This document shows, piece by piece, positions 15,813 through 26,122 of a stretch of DNA of 64,000 nucleotides. Below the pieces are notes generated by a model, which saw only the letters and a list, made by a program, of their open reading frames with translations, did not search any database and was not told the DNA's origin. The position numbers and the translations under genes are program-made. Source of the DNA: an uncultured Clostridia bacterium (lineage in GTDB: Bacteria > Bacillota > Clostridia > Christensenellales > Pumilibacteraceae); the NCBI GenBank assembly GCA_934270565.1, contig CAKQPR010000009.1:1-64000 (forward strand), in the 5' to 3' direction. The number at the start of each line of letters is the position of its first letter. Within the stretch, counting starts at the first letter, position 1.

Positions 15813-16710
15813 CGTATTGTCCGTAAAAATCGAAGAACAGTCGGTAAACGCCGGCAAAAAACTCAGATCCGCAGGCGGGTTCCGATGGAGCGCGGGTTCG
15901 GTCATATTCTTTATCGTGTTCGCGCTTTACGCGGCGAGCCTGCTCGGGTCTCTTCTGTGGGTGTTCGAAAACTCGCTCAAGACGAAGTACGAGTACATGG
16001 AAAGCGTAGTGCGGCTTCCCGCTAAGTGGCTGTTCTCCAACTACATAAAAGCGTTCGAAGTGCTTCGGATAAACGATCAGAACGCGCTTTCGATGCTGTT
16101 CAACTCGCTGTGGCTGTCGCTCGCGCGCCCCGCAATAAGCATCGCGACATCGTGCATGGCGTCTTACGTTATGGCAAAGTACAAGTTCCCGTGCAGAGGT
16201 CTCATCTGGGGCATAATGCTCACGACGATGGTCATTCCGATCTACGGCAGCGGTTCGGCGACGCTTATTCTTTACAAAAACCTGCACTTTTACGATTCGC
16301 CGCTGCTGCTTATAACGTCGGTGACGGGCTTAGGCGGCAATATGATGATAATCGCGGCGTTCGAGAGCGTTTCGAAGAGCTATATGGAAGCGGCGTTCGT
16401 CGAGGGCGCGGGACACTTCCGCGTGTTCTGGCAGATAATGCTTCCGCAGATTTCCGGACTTCTGTCCGCGCTGTTCATTATGGCGTTCGTCGGCGGGTGG
16501 AACGACTATATGACTTCGATCATGTATCTGCCGAGCTACCTCACGTTGTCCACGGGTCTTTACATTTTCCAGCAGATAAACGCCCGCACGCTCGATATCC
16601 CCGTACTTTTCGCGGGAGCGCTGATGTGTATGATCCCGACGAGCGTTCTTTACGTCGTGTTTCAGGATAAGTTTATGAATCTGTCGTTCGGCGGCGGTAT
16701 CAAAGGCTAA
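15799..16710 (+). CDS. ABC sugar transporter permease, AraQ/LplC type
   Basis: A 303-aa second permease of the CUT1 pair. It has six hydrophobic segments, the EAA loop EAAFVEGAGHFRVFWQIMLP, and the GGGIKG ending typical of this subfamily. The start lies 14 bp inside the preceding gene, so translation is probably coupled and the two subunits made in equal amounts. The solute-binding protein gene follows after 18 bp. Confidence 0.93.
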   Translation: MSNSDVLSVKIEEQSVNAGKKLRSAGGFRWSAGSVIFFIVFALYAASLLGSLLWVFENSLKTKYEYMESVVRLPAKWLFSNYIKAFEVLRINDQNALSMLFNSLWLSLARPAISIATSCMASYVMAKYKFPCRGLIWGIMLTTMVIPIYGSGSATLILYKNLHFYDSPLLLITSVTGLGGNMMIIAAFESVSKSYMEAAFVEGAGHFRVFWQIMLPQISGLLSALFIMAFVGGWNDYMTSIMYLPSYLTLSTGLYIFQQINARTLDIPVLFAGALMCMIPTSVLYVVFQDKFMNLSFGGGIKG

Positions 16711-16728
16711 AATTTTACGGAGGAGTTT

Positions 16729-18360
16729 ATGAAAAAGTTTTTTACGAAATTGATTGCGGCGGCGCTTGCGGTTACGAGCGCGTTCACGGTAGCGGCGGGT
16801 TGCGGCTCGGATAAAGCCGACCCGAACACGCTCACTATCCGAGCGGCTAATACCGGGTTTAACCTCAACTGTATTACCGCGATCGCGAAGGAATTCGCCC
16901 GCATCGAAAAATGCAAGGTCAAAATCGAATCCACCGCTATTATGGATCAGGACCTTAACAAGCTTGTAAACGATTACGAAATGGAAGATATTTTCTTCGT
17001 TTCGGGGACCAACAAAGCGCCCGAAGTCATTCGTCAGAAAAAGTTTCTCGAAATAGACGACGTGTGGAACGCGATCCCCGACGGCGAGGATAAACCGATA
17101 AAAGACAAGGTTTTCGCGACTTTCCGCGACGATTCGTACAACTACGACGGGCATTACTATTCGCTTCCTTACGAGGTTCAGCTCGGCGGCATCGCTTACA
17201 ACAAAACCACGCTCGACGATGTTTACGGCGAGGGCAACTGGACTCTTCCCAAAACCACCGACGGCTTTACGGATATGGCGAAAGACGTTTCTTCGCGCGG
17301 CGCGTGGGGCGTAACGTTCACCACTTCTCAACCTTACTGGACGCTCGCCATCAAAACGTGGACGGTGCAGTATCACGGCGTTGAAGATTACACGCGCCTT
17401 GCTTCCGGCTACTACAAAAAACCGGACGGGACGTGGGAGTTCTCGCAGAACGGCGAGTGCCTCGATCAGACGATCGGACAAAAACGCACCTACGAGGCGC
17501 TCTATAACGTTATGAATAAGGACAAGGGCATTGCCTCGACCTATTGTGAAGCTATGGATTTCGCGCAGATGCAGACTTCGTTCGCCGGACTCGGTTACAA
17601 GCCCGCCGACGAGAAGAAAGTCGCATTCACCCCGACCGGCGCATGGCTTTTCGAGGAAAACAACGACGATTTCAAATATGCGGGCACGACCCCGGGGTTT
17701 TTCAACGTAGTGCTCAGCGCGGCGGTCGAAAGACTCAGCTTTTACGAGGAAAAGGGCACCGATTACTACACGCTTTCCGTAGCTAAGCGCAAATCTTACG
17801 ACAAGGCGCTTTCCGAGCTTATCGACTATGCGGACAAGATACAGGCGGGAGAGGAAGCGGCGGTTCCGACTTCTGCGAACGGTTTTGCCGTCACCGCCGA
17901 GGACGTCGAAGCGGTAAAGGAAATGCGTTCGCTCCGCCACGTCGATTCCCAGCCGAACGTAGGTATCGCGCACAACTCGAAAAAAGTCGAGCTCGCGAAG
18001 AAATTCCTTATCTTCTACGCTTCGGACTATGCGGGCGAAATCTATTCGGCTAACTGCCACGGCGTGACTCCGTTCTGTTACGACAAGCGCGAAATCACTT
18101 CCGAAACGCCGCTTTTCGACCGCGAAGTGAGCGAAATGCTTTCCGCGGGCGCGCAGCTCATTCCGTCCATGTCGCGCAAGCCTTACGGCAGCCTCAACTG
18201 GTTCAGCGAGGAAGGGTACTTCTACACGAGCGACGACGCCTCCAAAGCTAATTACAACACCCCCGAAAAGGCGTTCGAAGGATTCTTTATAAGACTTAAC
18301 AAGTCGAGCTGGAAAGAGATAGTCCGCAAGTCGGGCAACGGCGACAAACTCATCGGATAG
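16729..18360 (+). CDS. Extracellular solute-binding lipoprotein of the ABC transporter
   Basis: A 543-aa family 1 solute-binding protein. The signal peptide ends in the lipobox VAAGC (Cys at about 25). The mature domain opens with NTLTIRAANTGF, followed by the usual hinge-and-lobe arrangement with AYNKTTLDD, and later KKFLIFYASDYAG near the C-terminus. It should deliver an oligosaccharide to the two permeases just upstream. GGAGGAG precedes the ATG. A clear but diverged paralogue lies in operon B. Confidence 0.92.
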   Translation: MKKFFTKLIAAALAVTSAFTVAAGCGSDKADPNTLTIRAANTGFNLNCITAIAKEFARIEKCKVKIESTAIMDQDLNKLVNDYEMEDIFFVSGTNKAPEVIRQKKFLEIDDVWNAIPDGEDKPIKDKVFATFRDDSYNYDGHYYSLPYEVQLGGIAYNKTTLDDVYGEGNWTLPKTTDGFTDMAKDVSSRGAWGVTFTTSQPYWTLAIKTWTVQYHGVEDYTRLASGYYKKPDGTWEFSQNGECLDQTIGQKRTYEALYNVMNKDKGIASTYCEAMDFAQMQTSFAGLGYKPADEKKVAFTPTGAWLFEENNDDFKYAGTTPGFFNVVLSAAVERLSFYEEKGTDYYTLSVAKRKSYDKALSELIDYADKIQAGEEAAVPTSANGFAVTAEDVEAVKEMRSLRHVDSQPNVGIAHNSKKVELAKKFLIFYASDYAGEIYSANCHGVTPFCYDKREITSETPLFDREVSEMLSAGAQLIPSMSRKPYGSLNWFSEEGYFYTSDDASKANYNTPEKAFEGFFIRLNKSSWKEIVRKSGNGDKLIG

Positions 18361-18370
18361 GGAGGACAAT

Positions 18371-19927
18371 ATGAGAAAATTTATAGGAGTTGCGGCAGCG
18401 GTTCTCGCGGCGACCGCGGCGTTTACCGCTTGCGGCGAGAAAAACCCGTTCGGCGCGACCGAATTTTCGGTGGAGTACGGCGAAAGCTTCGCGATCCCCG
18501 AAATCGAACAGGATTACGACGTTTCCGTCACCGACCCGAGCGGCAAACCCGTAGCGCTTCGTTACGGTTCGTTCATTCCGAAAGTGGGAACGTACAAGGT
18601 CGTTTGCACCGTCGGCGGCAAAGATTACGAGCTGAAAGTGGTTTGCGCCGATACCGTCGCGCCCAAAGTAAGATTCGAAAAGCACGTTATCGACGCCGAA
18701 GCGGGCGAAACCGTTACGATCCCCGCGCTTCTTACCGACGACAAGTCGGGTATCGCGAGCTCGGGCGTTGTAGTTAAGGACGAAAACGGCTCGACCGTTA
18801 CCGTAGCCGACAACAAATTCACGGCGCAAAGCGGCATTTATACGATCACCGCCACGGCTACCGACAACAACGGCAATTCGGCTTCGGACGAAGCGAAAGT
18901 CACCGTGCACAAGGAGTTTTACGACACCTCGCTTTCGGGCGGCTCGCTCGCGTCGTTTGCTTCTGCGGACTATGCGGGCACGGTATATTCGGTGGATAAC
19001 GCCGAGTGTTTCGTTCCGGCGATTTCGGACGGCGCGCTTAAACTCTCTACGACCGCCGATTACGCCGACGTTTACGCGACGATACGACCGCCGATCAAAG
19101 ACTTCGACTTCGGCAAAGTCGGCTCGGTGAAAGTCAGGGTAAAAGCCGACCGCGAAACCGATTACGTCAAGATTCTCGCGGTTAAAACGGGCAAAATAGC
19201 GGGCGCGGAGTATTACCTCGCCGCGGGCGAAGAAAGGGAAATCGAAGTCGATCCGATCGTGCTCGGATACGGCTCGGCGGACAGATTTACGATTGCCGCG
19301 CGCTCGGCGGGCGGACTTAACCTTTCCGTTATGTCCGTTTCGTCAACCGAAAACGACGTGAGCGGCGATTATAACGGCACCGAGGACTTCACGGACGCGA
19401 CTCCGCTTGCCCGCGTGTTCCGGAATTTATACACCTCGTCGTACTATTCGGGCTTTTCGATGTGGCCGCTGGCGGACGGCGGCGGCTCGAAGTTCTCGAT
19501 CGCCGACAAATATTTCTACGGCGAAGAAACCGCTACGCGCGTGCTTCGGGTGGAGACTACCGAGCGTAACGGCGGCTTTACCTATATGTTCCGTCGCCCC
19601 GAAAACCTCGACGACGTTACCTCGATTTCGATAGTCATAAGCCACGAAGAGCCGCTTGCGGGCTACCGTTTCGGCGTGTTCCACGACGAATACCGCGTCG
19701 CGAATTACGCTACGCCGATACAGACGCAGAACGGCGTGAGCGTTTCGACCATCAAGGCGGGCGCGGTGAACGAACGGAAAACGATCACGATCCCCGTATC
19801 CTCGTTCCGCGACAAGTGCGACACGCTTTTCACCGGCTTCTGGCTGGCGGTGAACGATACGTCCGACAAGGTAAACGCACCTAACGTTCTCAATATCGAA
19901 CGCATCACGCTTAATTATAAGAAGTAA
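18371..19927 (+). CDS. Surface lipoprotein with Ig-like domain and carbohydrate-module-like C-terminus
   Basis: A 518-aa lipoprotein with lipobox TAAFTAC near residue 21. Residues about 30-180 contain two Ig-like beta domains, the second a bacterial Ig-like/HYR repeat (DTVAPKVRFEKHV, then YTITATATDNNGNSAS). The rest looks like two jelly-roll, carbohydrate-binding-type modules ending with LNIERITLNYKK. It is probably a glycan-capturing accessory to the ABC system, as its operon B counterpart would be. GGAGG precedes the start, 10 bp after the solute-binding gene. No catalytic motif is visible. Confidence 0.7.
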   Translation: MRKFIGVAAAVLAATAAFTACGEKNPFGATEFSVEYGESFAIPEIEQDYDVSVTDPSGKPVALRYGSFIPKVGTYKVVCTVGGKDYELKVVCADTVAPKVRFEKHVIDAEAGETVTIPALLTDDKSGIASSGVVVKDENGSTVTVADNKFTAQSGIYTITATATDNNGNSASDEAKVTVHKEFYDTSLSGGSLASFASADYAGTVYSVDNAECFVPAISDGALKLSTTADYADVYATIRPPIKDFDFGKVGSVKVRVKADRETDYVKILAVKTGKIAGAEYYLAAGEEREIEVDPIVLGYGSADRFTIAARSAGGLNLSVMSVSSTENDVSGDYNGTEDFTDATPLARVFRNLYTSSYYSGFSMWPLADGGGSKFSIADKYFYGEETATRVLRVETTERNGGFTYMFRRPENLDDVTSISIVISHEEPLAGYRFGVFHDEYRVANYATPIQTQNGVSVSTIKAGAVNERKTITIPVSSFRDKCDTLFTGFWLAVNDTSDKVNAPNVLNIERITLNYKK

Positions 19928-19967
19928 CTTACGGCGCAAGCCGAATAATTCCGAAAGGAGGAAAATT

Positions 19968-22900
19968 ATGAAAAAGAAAAGTTGGATGACCGCAATAATA
20001 GCCGTGCTTGCGGCTTTTATGTGCGCGTTCACGATCGCGTGCGGACCCGAAAAAGACCCGTCCGGCTCGGGCGGCGGTTCCGGTTCGGGCGGCGGCTCGG
20101 GTTCATCGCAGAATCCCGCGCCCGTTACTCTCACCGTCTCGCTTGACGAAACGAGCGGCGCGGTAAGCTTTTCGCCCGCGGTTGACGGCGCGAAAAACTA
20201 CGAAATCACCGTGCTCCGTTATCAGGAAAGCCCGAAAACGTATACGGCTTCCGCAAGTCCGTATAACGTTGCGCCGCTCGAAGCGGGCGAGATCCGCATA
20301 ACCGTTCGCGCGCTCGGCGAAGAGAACAAAGAGCTCGGCGCGGGCTCGGTTACGGTGACGCTTAGCCGCAATATCGGTATGCCGCAGTCCGTTACGGGCG
20401 TTGCGGTTACGGGCGATACGATTTCGTGGAACGCCGAGGAAACTGCCGTTTCGTACACGCTCGAAGCGGTGAAGGCGGGCGAAGTCAAGGCGACGAAAAG
20501 CGGACTTACCGAGCTTAGCTACGACCTCTCGGGCCTCGAACTCGGCGCGGGCAGGTACGAAATCCGCGTTTCGGGCGTGAACGAGAAGGGCGTAAAGGGC
20601 ACCTGCGGAAAGGCGAATTACCTTGTCGCGGGCGATTCCGACTTCCTGACCGAAAGAGCGGAGGGCGAATACTATATCGCCAACTTCCGCAAAGCCGACG
20701 CGCGCGAGTTCGTCGACAATTACGGTTCGACCGTGAAAGCCGATTCCGAAACGCTCGAATACGCCGACGCCGAGTGGAGCAGCAAGGGCGTTATGTACAC
20801 GCTCCCCGAACCCATCGACTGGAAAACCGTGTATGAGGTAAAAATGCGCGTTCGCGCCCGCATTAACGGCGAGGCAAAAAGCGGCTGTTACGCATACCTT
20901 CTCGACGAAGCGAAAATCGATCAGGGGATTTACCCCGGAGAGTCGTGGAACGGCTTCGGAACGAAAAGCCTCGACCCCGACGGCGACGGCTGGCTGATAA
21001 CCACATTCTCTGCCGAGCTTATCCGCCGTCAGACGATGAACGACAGCTACTGGAAGGACGGCGAAGCCGAATATCTTACCGCTATCTTCTTCGGTTCGAG
21101 CGCTACCGCTGCGAATATCGAGGTCGATTACGTTACTTACACCATGCGCACCGCTGCCGACGAGTTTTCGCTCACCTACAAGGGCGAGGCGCTCGCGGAT
21201 ACCTACCGCTCGGTAGATAAATTCGACTGGTCGCGGCTCGGCATTACGGGCAATTACGACGTCGATTACCGCCTCGAAAAGGACGGAACGCGCGTCGAAC
21301 TCGAAACCGAACAGCGCCTCGAAGCAGGCAACTACAAGCTCGTCGCGAAAGCTCACGGCAAGTACTACGGCAAAGCGGAAAAGGAATTCGTCGTCGAGCA
21401 GTCCGACCTCGCGATCCCGAGCGGAATTACCGACCTCGTCTACGACGACGCGACCGCAACGCTTAGCTGGACTGCCGCCGAAAACGCCGCGAATTATAAG
21501 ATAATCGCAAAAAGACTCGACGGAACGGTGATCGAAAACACCGAAACGACCGTCGGCGGCACGAGCGCGACCGTTACGCTTCCCGCAGGCAAGATCAACG
21601 TTATCGTCACCGCCGTTTCGTCGGATAACGTCGAAGGCAGAGATATTCTGACACAGGTCGTTTCGCTCGGAAACACCGGCTATATGCAGCCTGCCTCGAC
21701 CGGCAGCGATCAGCTCGTCGTGGCTTCTTTCGACACGACCGACTACCTCGGATTTATGAGCTCGGGCGGCAACGGCACGTTCGGAATCGAGGACGGAAAC
21801 CTTAAAGGCGTGTCCGAACGCGGATCGTGGGAAAACGCCGTAGCAGTTTACGACCTTCCCGCCGCAATCAAGGATGAGGGAATTTACGAAATAATAGTAA
21901 GATTTAAGGGAAGAATCGTTCTTCAATTCATCAATCAGAACGGCGAAATCGTAGACGCGATCCTTTACGGTGGCGCATATTACGGTATTACCGGCATAAC
22001 GGACGACGGCGAATATAAGATCGCGCGGTTCAGCTTCGATTCGATTCTGAAAAGCGCTTCGACCGTGGAAGGCAACAAGCCCGACGCGACTGCGGCGCAG
22101 AAAAACGACATTCACTATAAATGGACTGCGGATAAGAACGAAGCAACGAAAATCAAAGTACTTGCGGTTGACGATGGCGAGATTGCCGTTGACTATATCC
22201 GACTTGTAAAAACCGTTTCCGTTACGGAAGAAGATATTACGATCAAGTACGACGGCGGCGAAGTCGCAAGCGAATACACGATCGCCGACGACTTCGACTG
22301 GACCAAATTTTCGGTCGACGGCTACGGCGCTGCGTTCACGCTCGTAAAGGACGGCGAAACGGTCGAACAGACCGCACGCCTTGCCGAGGGCGATTACACC
22401 CTTACCGCAACGCTTACCGGAAAATACGTCGGCTCGAAGTCGATAAACTTCCGCGTCAATTTCGTCGTTATCCCCGAAAAAGCTACCGATCTTGCGTTCG
22501 ATAAGACGGCGAAAACGCTCACCTTTACCAAGGCAGAGGGCGCTACGAGCTACGAAATCACCGCGCGTTATACGCTTTCGGGCAAGACCGCTTCCGTGGT
22601 TTATGGAACGCCGACCGTCGGTACGGACGGTATCGTTACCGTTCCGATCACTTCCGTTTCGGGCGGGCACGTAACGCTTTACGTCGTTTCCGTTTCCGAC
22701 GACGAAATCAGATCGACCGCAGCAACGCTCGATATTACGACCGACGGCAACCTCAATTATATGCAGCCTGCCTCGGCCGGCAGCGATCAGCTCGTAGTAG
22801 CCGACTTCGATTCGGCAGACTACCTCGGCTATCTGCAGGGACAAAGCACTGCAAAATTCGATGTCGCGGACGGAACGTTAAAATTCACGCGTGGAGATAA

Positions 22901-24842
22901 AGATACTGTCGCAGAATACATTCTTCCGTCGGAAATCGACGCGGACGAAGTGTATAAAATTCTCGTCAGGGTAAAAGCTTCGGGCATTGACGATAACAAG
23001 AACGGTCCGAACCTCGTATTCTACAATGAGCTCGGCGAAGCCGTTACCGCTTATCTGTGGGCAACTCCATATTACGGCGTAACAAAAACGCTTGACGGCG
23101 AGTGGTGGAACGTTGAATTCAGCTTCCGCACGATCGCAGACTGCGAAGGTATGAAATTCGACTGGTGCGACGTTTACAAGTGGACGAGCACCGACAACAA
23201 GGTCGTAAAAATCGGAATAAGCGCGGGGAATACGAAAGAACAGATTATCGACTATATCCGACTTGTAAAAACCGTTGCCGTTACGGAAGAAGATATTTCG
23301 ATCAAGTATAATGGTAGCGATGTTGCGGGAGAGTACACAACCGCCGACGACTTCGACTGGACGAAGTTCGCGGTCGACGGCTACGGTGCTGCGTTCACGC
23401 TCGTAAAGGACGGCGAAACGGTCGATCAGACTGCCCGCCTTGCCGAGGGAGATTACACCCTTACCGCAACGCTTACCGGAAAATACGTCGGCTCGAAGTC
23501 GATAAACTTCCGCGTGCGCGAGGTCGTTGTGCCCGATCAAGTCACCGATCTTGCCTTCGATAAGACGGCGAAAACGCTCACATTTACCAAGGCGAACGGC
23601 GCGGCAAGCTACGATATTTCCGCGAAATCCAAAGCGGGCGCTACGATCGAGCTTGCGCATACCGAAGCAACCGAAGGCGAAACCGTCACCGTGACGATCA
23701 CGTCCGATCTTCCCGCGGGTTACGTAACCTTTGCCGTCCGCTCCGTCTCGTCCGATAATATCCGCTCCGAAGCCGTCGAAATTACAGCGACTATCCTCGG
23801 CAACACGAGCTTCGGCGCTCCGAAAGCGGAAGGCTCGATGTACACCTATATCGCTAATTTCAACCACGCGGACTATGCGGCGTTTGCTATCGCGGGCAAT
23901 AACGTTACGAGTATCACCGGCACGGAAAGCGGACTTGTAGTCGAGGGGAAGGCGTATAGCAATAACGGCAATCCGGACGTCTGGAATAGTTACTCAATCG
24001 ATATCCCGACAGACATTAACGTTGAAAACAAAGACTTTATCGTCGAGTTCACATTCAACGGACTTACGGACAATATTGTTTTCGTAACCATCAACCTCTA
24101 TAACGAGGAAGGTAAAAGTTCATACGCATATGTCAAAACCAACACTTGGGTTTCAGCTCAATATACGCAAGGAGGCGTTCACTCCGCATTCGGTTCGGGT
24201 GGCAATACCGTTAATGTCCGTTTGTCTGCGGCAAAGTTCGCGACCGATAAAGATTGCTTGTGGACGAATAAGAAAGCGAAGAAAATCACTAAGATTTCAA
24301 TTTCTTATGCTACAGGTGACGGAAAGTTGCCGATAAAAGATATAATCGTTTATGACGATTATTCGACGAAGTTCACTTCGGGCACGACCGTTGCCGTCGG
24401 TGAAGAGCAGGGCACCACCGTGTTCGACGTTAAAGATGACGCTAACGTAACGTATAGCGAGTATTCGGTAAAAGACGGGGTATTAACATATTCTACCGGT
24501 AAAGCGTGGACAAGTTTTACTACCTATGTTCTTCCGGAAGCGGTAACGCTTAACTCCGGCAGTAAGGTTGTCGGCAGAGTGAAGGGTAACGGATCTCCGA
24601 ATATTTCTATCTACGATAGTGCAGGTAATAGCGTTCGCGCGAATGTATACTATCAAACCGACACAAACGTGTGGATGAACGAATCGCCGGGTGTCTCGCT
24701 GTCGGCGAAAGACAGTGAAGGGTGGTACATATTCTCGTTTGACGGATCGAAACTTGCCGGAGGAAATATAGCAAAAATCAGTTTCGGAACGAGTTATGCA
24801 AACAAGAATTGCTATATCGACTATATCGCGGTGGTCGGCTGA
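19968..24842 (+). CDS. Giant repeat-containing surface lipoprotein (1624 aa)
   Basis: A secreted lipoprotein with a hydrophobic signal, lipobox TIAC at about residues 23-26, and a Gly/Ser linker (GSGGGSGSGGGSG). The body alternates fibronectin-III-like domains (such as TDLAFDKTAKTLTFTKA) with about 200-residue beta modules that start like STGSDQLVVASFD and end like IDYIRLVKTV. Blocks near residues 571 and 931 and blocks near 751 and 1103 are close copies even at DNA level, pointing to recent internal duplication. It has no recognisable enzyme motif; glycan binding on the cell surface is inferred. It has an AGGAGG site and is the last gene of operon A. Confidence 0.75.
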   Translation: MKKKSWMTAIIAVLAAFMCAFTIACGPEKDPSGSGGGSGSGGGSGSSQNPAPVTLTVSLDETSGAVSFSPAVDGAKNYEITVLRYQESPKTYTASASPYNVAPLEAGEIRITVRALGEENKELGAGSVTVTLSRNIGMPQSVTGVAVTGDTISWNAEETAVSYTLEAVKAGEVKATKSGLTELSYDLSGLELGAGRYEIRVSGVNEKGVKGTCGKANYLVAGDSDFLTERAEGEYYIANFRKADAREFVDNYGSTVKADSETLEYADAEWSSKGVMYTLPEPIDWKTVYEVKMRVRARINGEAKSGCYAYLLDEAKIDQGIYPGESWNGFGTKSLDPDGDGWLITTFSAELIRRQTMNDSYWKDGEAEYLTAIFFGSSATAANIEVDYVTYTMRTAADEFSLTYKGEALADTYRSVDKFDWSRLGITGNYDVDYRLEKDGTRVELETEQRLEAGNYKLVAKAHGKYYGKAEKEFVVEQSDLAIPSGITDLVYDDATATLSWTAAENAANYKIIAKRLDGTVIENTETTVGGTSATVTLPAGKINVIVTAVSSDNVEGRDILTQVVSLGNTGYMQPASTGSDQLVVASFDTTDYLGFMSSGGNGTFGIEDGNLKGVSERGSWENAVAVYDLPAAIKDEGIYEIIVRFKGRIVLQFINQNGEIVDAILYGGAYYGITGITDDGEYKIARFSFDSILKSASTVEGNKPDATAAQKNDIHYKWTADKNEATKIKVLAVDDGEIAVDYIRLVKTVSVTEEDITIKYDGGEVASEYTIADDFDWTKFSVDGYGAAFTLVKDGETVEQTARLAEGDYTLTATLTGKYVGSKSINFRVNFVVIPEKATDLAFDKTAKTLTFTKAEGATSYEITARYTLSGKTASVVYGTPTVGTDGIVTVPITSVSGGHVTLYVVSVSDDEIRSTAATLDITTDGNLNYMQPASAGSDQLVVADFDSADYLGYLQGQSTAKFDVADGTLKFTRGDKDTVAEYILPSEIDADEVYKILVRVKASGIDDNKNGPNLVFYNELGEAVTAYLWATPYYGVTKTLDGEWWNVEFSFRTIADCEGMKFDWCDVYKWTSTDNKVVKIGISAGNTKEQIIDYIRLVKTVAVTEEDISIKYNGSDVAGEYTTADDFDWTKFAVDGYGAAFTLVKDGETVDQTARLAEGDYTLTATLTGKYVGSKSINFRVREVVVPDQVTDLAFDKTAKTLTFTKANGAASYDISAKSKAGATIELAHTEATEGETVTVTITSDLPAGYVTFAVRSVSSDNIRSEAVEITATILGNTSFGAPKAEGSMYTYIANFNHADYAAFAIAGNNVTSITGTESGLVVEGKAYSNNGNPDVWNSYSIDIPTDINVENKDFIVEFTFNGLTDNIVFVTINLYNEEGKSSYAYVKTNTWVSAQYTQGGVHSAFGSGGNTVNVRLSAAKFATDKDCLWTNKKAKKITKISISYATGDGKLPIKDIIVYDDYSTKFTSGTTVAVGEEQGTTVFDVKDDANVTYSEYSVKDGVLTYSTGKAWTSFTTYVLPEAVTLNSGSKVVGRVKGNGSPNISIYDSAGNSVRANVYYQTDTNVWMNESPGVSLSAKDSEGWYIFSFDGSKLAGGNIAKISFGTSYANKNCYIDYIAVVG

Positions 24843-24909
24843 CGAACAAATTTAAAGCCTTTCCCCTCGGGGAGGAGAGCTTCATAAGGTAGGGGCGTTC
24901 CTCGTCCGT

Positions 24910-25231
24910 CCGCCAACCTTGCGTAACGGTACTTGTCTTACGGAAGAATAATCCCGCGACAGCGGACAATATCTTGCCTCCTTTGTGTAAAGGGCGCGAC
25001 GCGGCGGTGCGAAGCACCGTAAAAACAGTCCACAGGCGATTGTTTTTAGCCAAAGCGGCGAAGTAGCTATGCTACGAGCGGGGGTGTTTTGAGTTCGAGC
25101 GTTAGCGGGACGAAAAACGGTAGGATTGTTATAACGCAGCTGCAATTCGTACAGCTACTTTACAATCCCCCACCCACCTGCGGTGGGAGCCCCCTTCCGC
25201 GCAATGTGGGCCTTATAAGGTCGCTTGCGCG
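24910..25231 (+). repeat. 322-bp direct repeat, copy 1
   Basis: It begins CCGCCAACCTTGCGTAACGG and ends GGTCGCTTGCGCG. Copy 2 is exactly 891 bp downstream. The copies differ at scattered bases and in a few small compensating indels. Confidence 0.8.
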
Positions 25232-25378
25232 AATACCGCGTTTTTCCGCAGGGGGAAGCCTTATAACAACTCGCGTAACGGTACTTAGTCTCGTCATCTG
25301 GGGGCGTCAGTCGAGACCAAGGCGGGAGCGAATACGAACGTTACGGAACGGTACAATTCAAATACATACCCGCAACTG

Positions 25379-25430
25379 TACGTTATGCGGCGGTCCGAGG
25401 GCGAACCGCCCTACCGTCGGCTGCGCCGAC
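25379..25430 (-). repeat. 52-bp module, inverted partner of 11771-11822
   Basis: On the minus strand it reads GTCGGCGCAGCCGACGGTAG ... CCGCATAACGTA, identical by eye to 11771-11822. The adjoining CAGTCGAGACCAAGGCGGGA at about 25312 is likewise inverted relative to block 1. Confidence 0.75.
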
Positions 25431-25800
25431 AAAAACGGTCGAAAAGGTTGTAGCAGAGAGGGTATCGGGTGACAACCGCAGGGGATTTCTCCGCTTCGCT
25501 TACGGCTACGCCGTTCGCTTCGGTCGAAATGACGTTAAGAAGTGACTGATTTAAAGCCTTCCCCCTTGGGGGAAGGTGGCACGAGTGTGAGCAAAGCGAT
25601 CCGAGTGACGAATGAGGGGTCGGGCTAAAACAAACGAAACGTAAAAGACAACCCCTCATCAGTCGCTACGCGACAGGTCCCCAAGGGGAAGCCTTATAAG
25701 GTAGGGGCGTTTCTCGTCCGTCCGACGGTTTAATGCCGCGGGTAGGTATTAGTTTGGAATGTCGTTTTCCGCATCGGTAGGGCGGGACGCCCTCGTCCCG

Positions 25801-26122
25801 CCGCCAACCTTGCGTAACGGTACTTGTCTTACGGAAGAATAATCCCGCGACAGCGGACAATATTTTGCCTCCTTTGTGTAAAGGGCGCGACGCGGCGGTG
25901 CGAAGCACCTTAAAAACAGTCCACAGGCAACTGTTTTTAGCCAAAGCGGCGAAGCAACTGTGTTGCGAGCCGGGGGTAGTTTTGAGTTCGAGCGTTAGCG
26001 AGACGAAAAACGGTAGGATTGTTTAAACGCAACTACTATTCGCACAGCAACTTTACAATCCCCCACCCACCTGCGGTGGGAGCCCCCTTTGCACAAAGGG
26101 GCCTTATAAGGTCGCTTGCGCG
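25801..26122 (+). repeat. 322-bp direct repeat, copy 2
   Basis: Second copy of the 24910-25231 sequence, in the same orientation and with the same module order. Confidence 0.8.

Noticed and set aside
16330..18369. A 679-codon minus-strand frame opposite the second permease and the solute-binding protein.
   Set aside because: Antisense shadow: the sense genes have signal peptide, EAA motif and ribosome sites; the antisense product has no recognisable domain.
20103..22844. A 913-codon minus-strand frame opposite the 1624-aa lipoprotein.
   Set aside because: Long only because of GC-skewed codon use and internal repeats in the sense gene; no start signal or domain.
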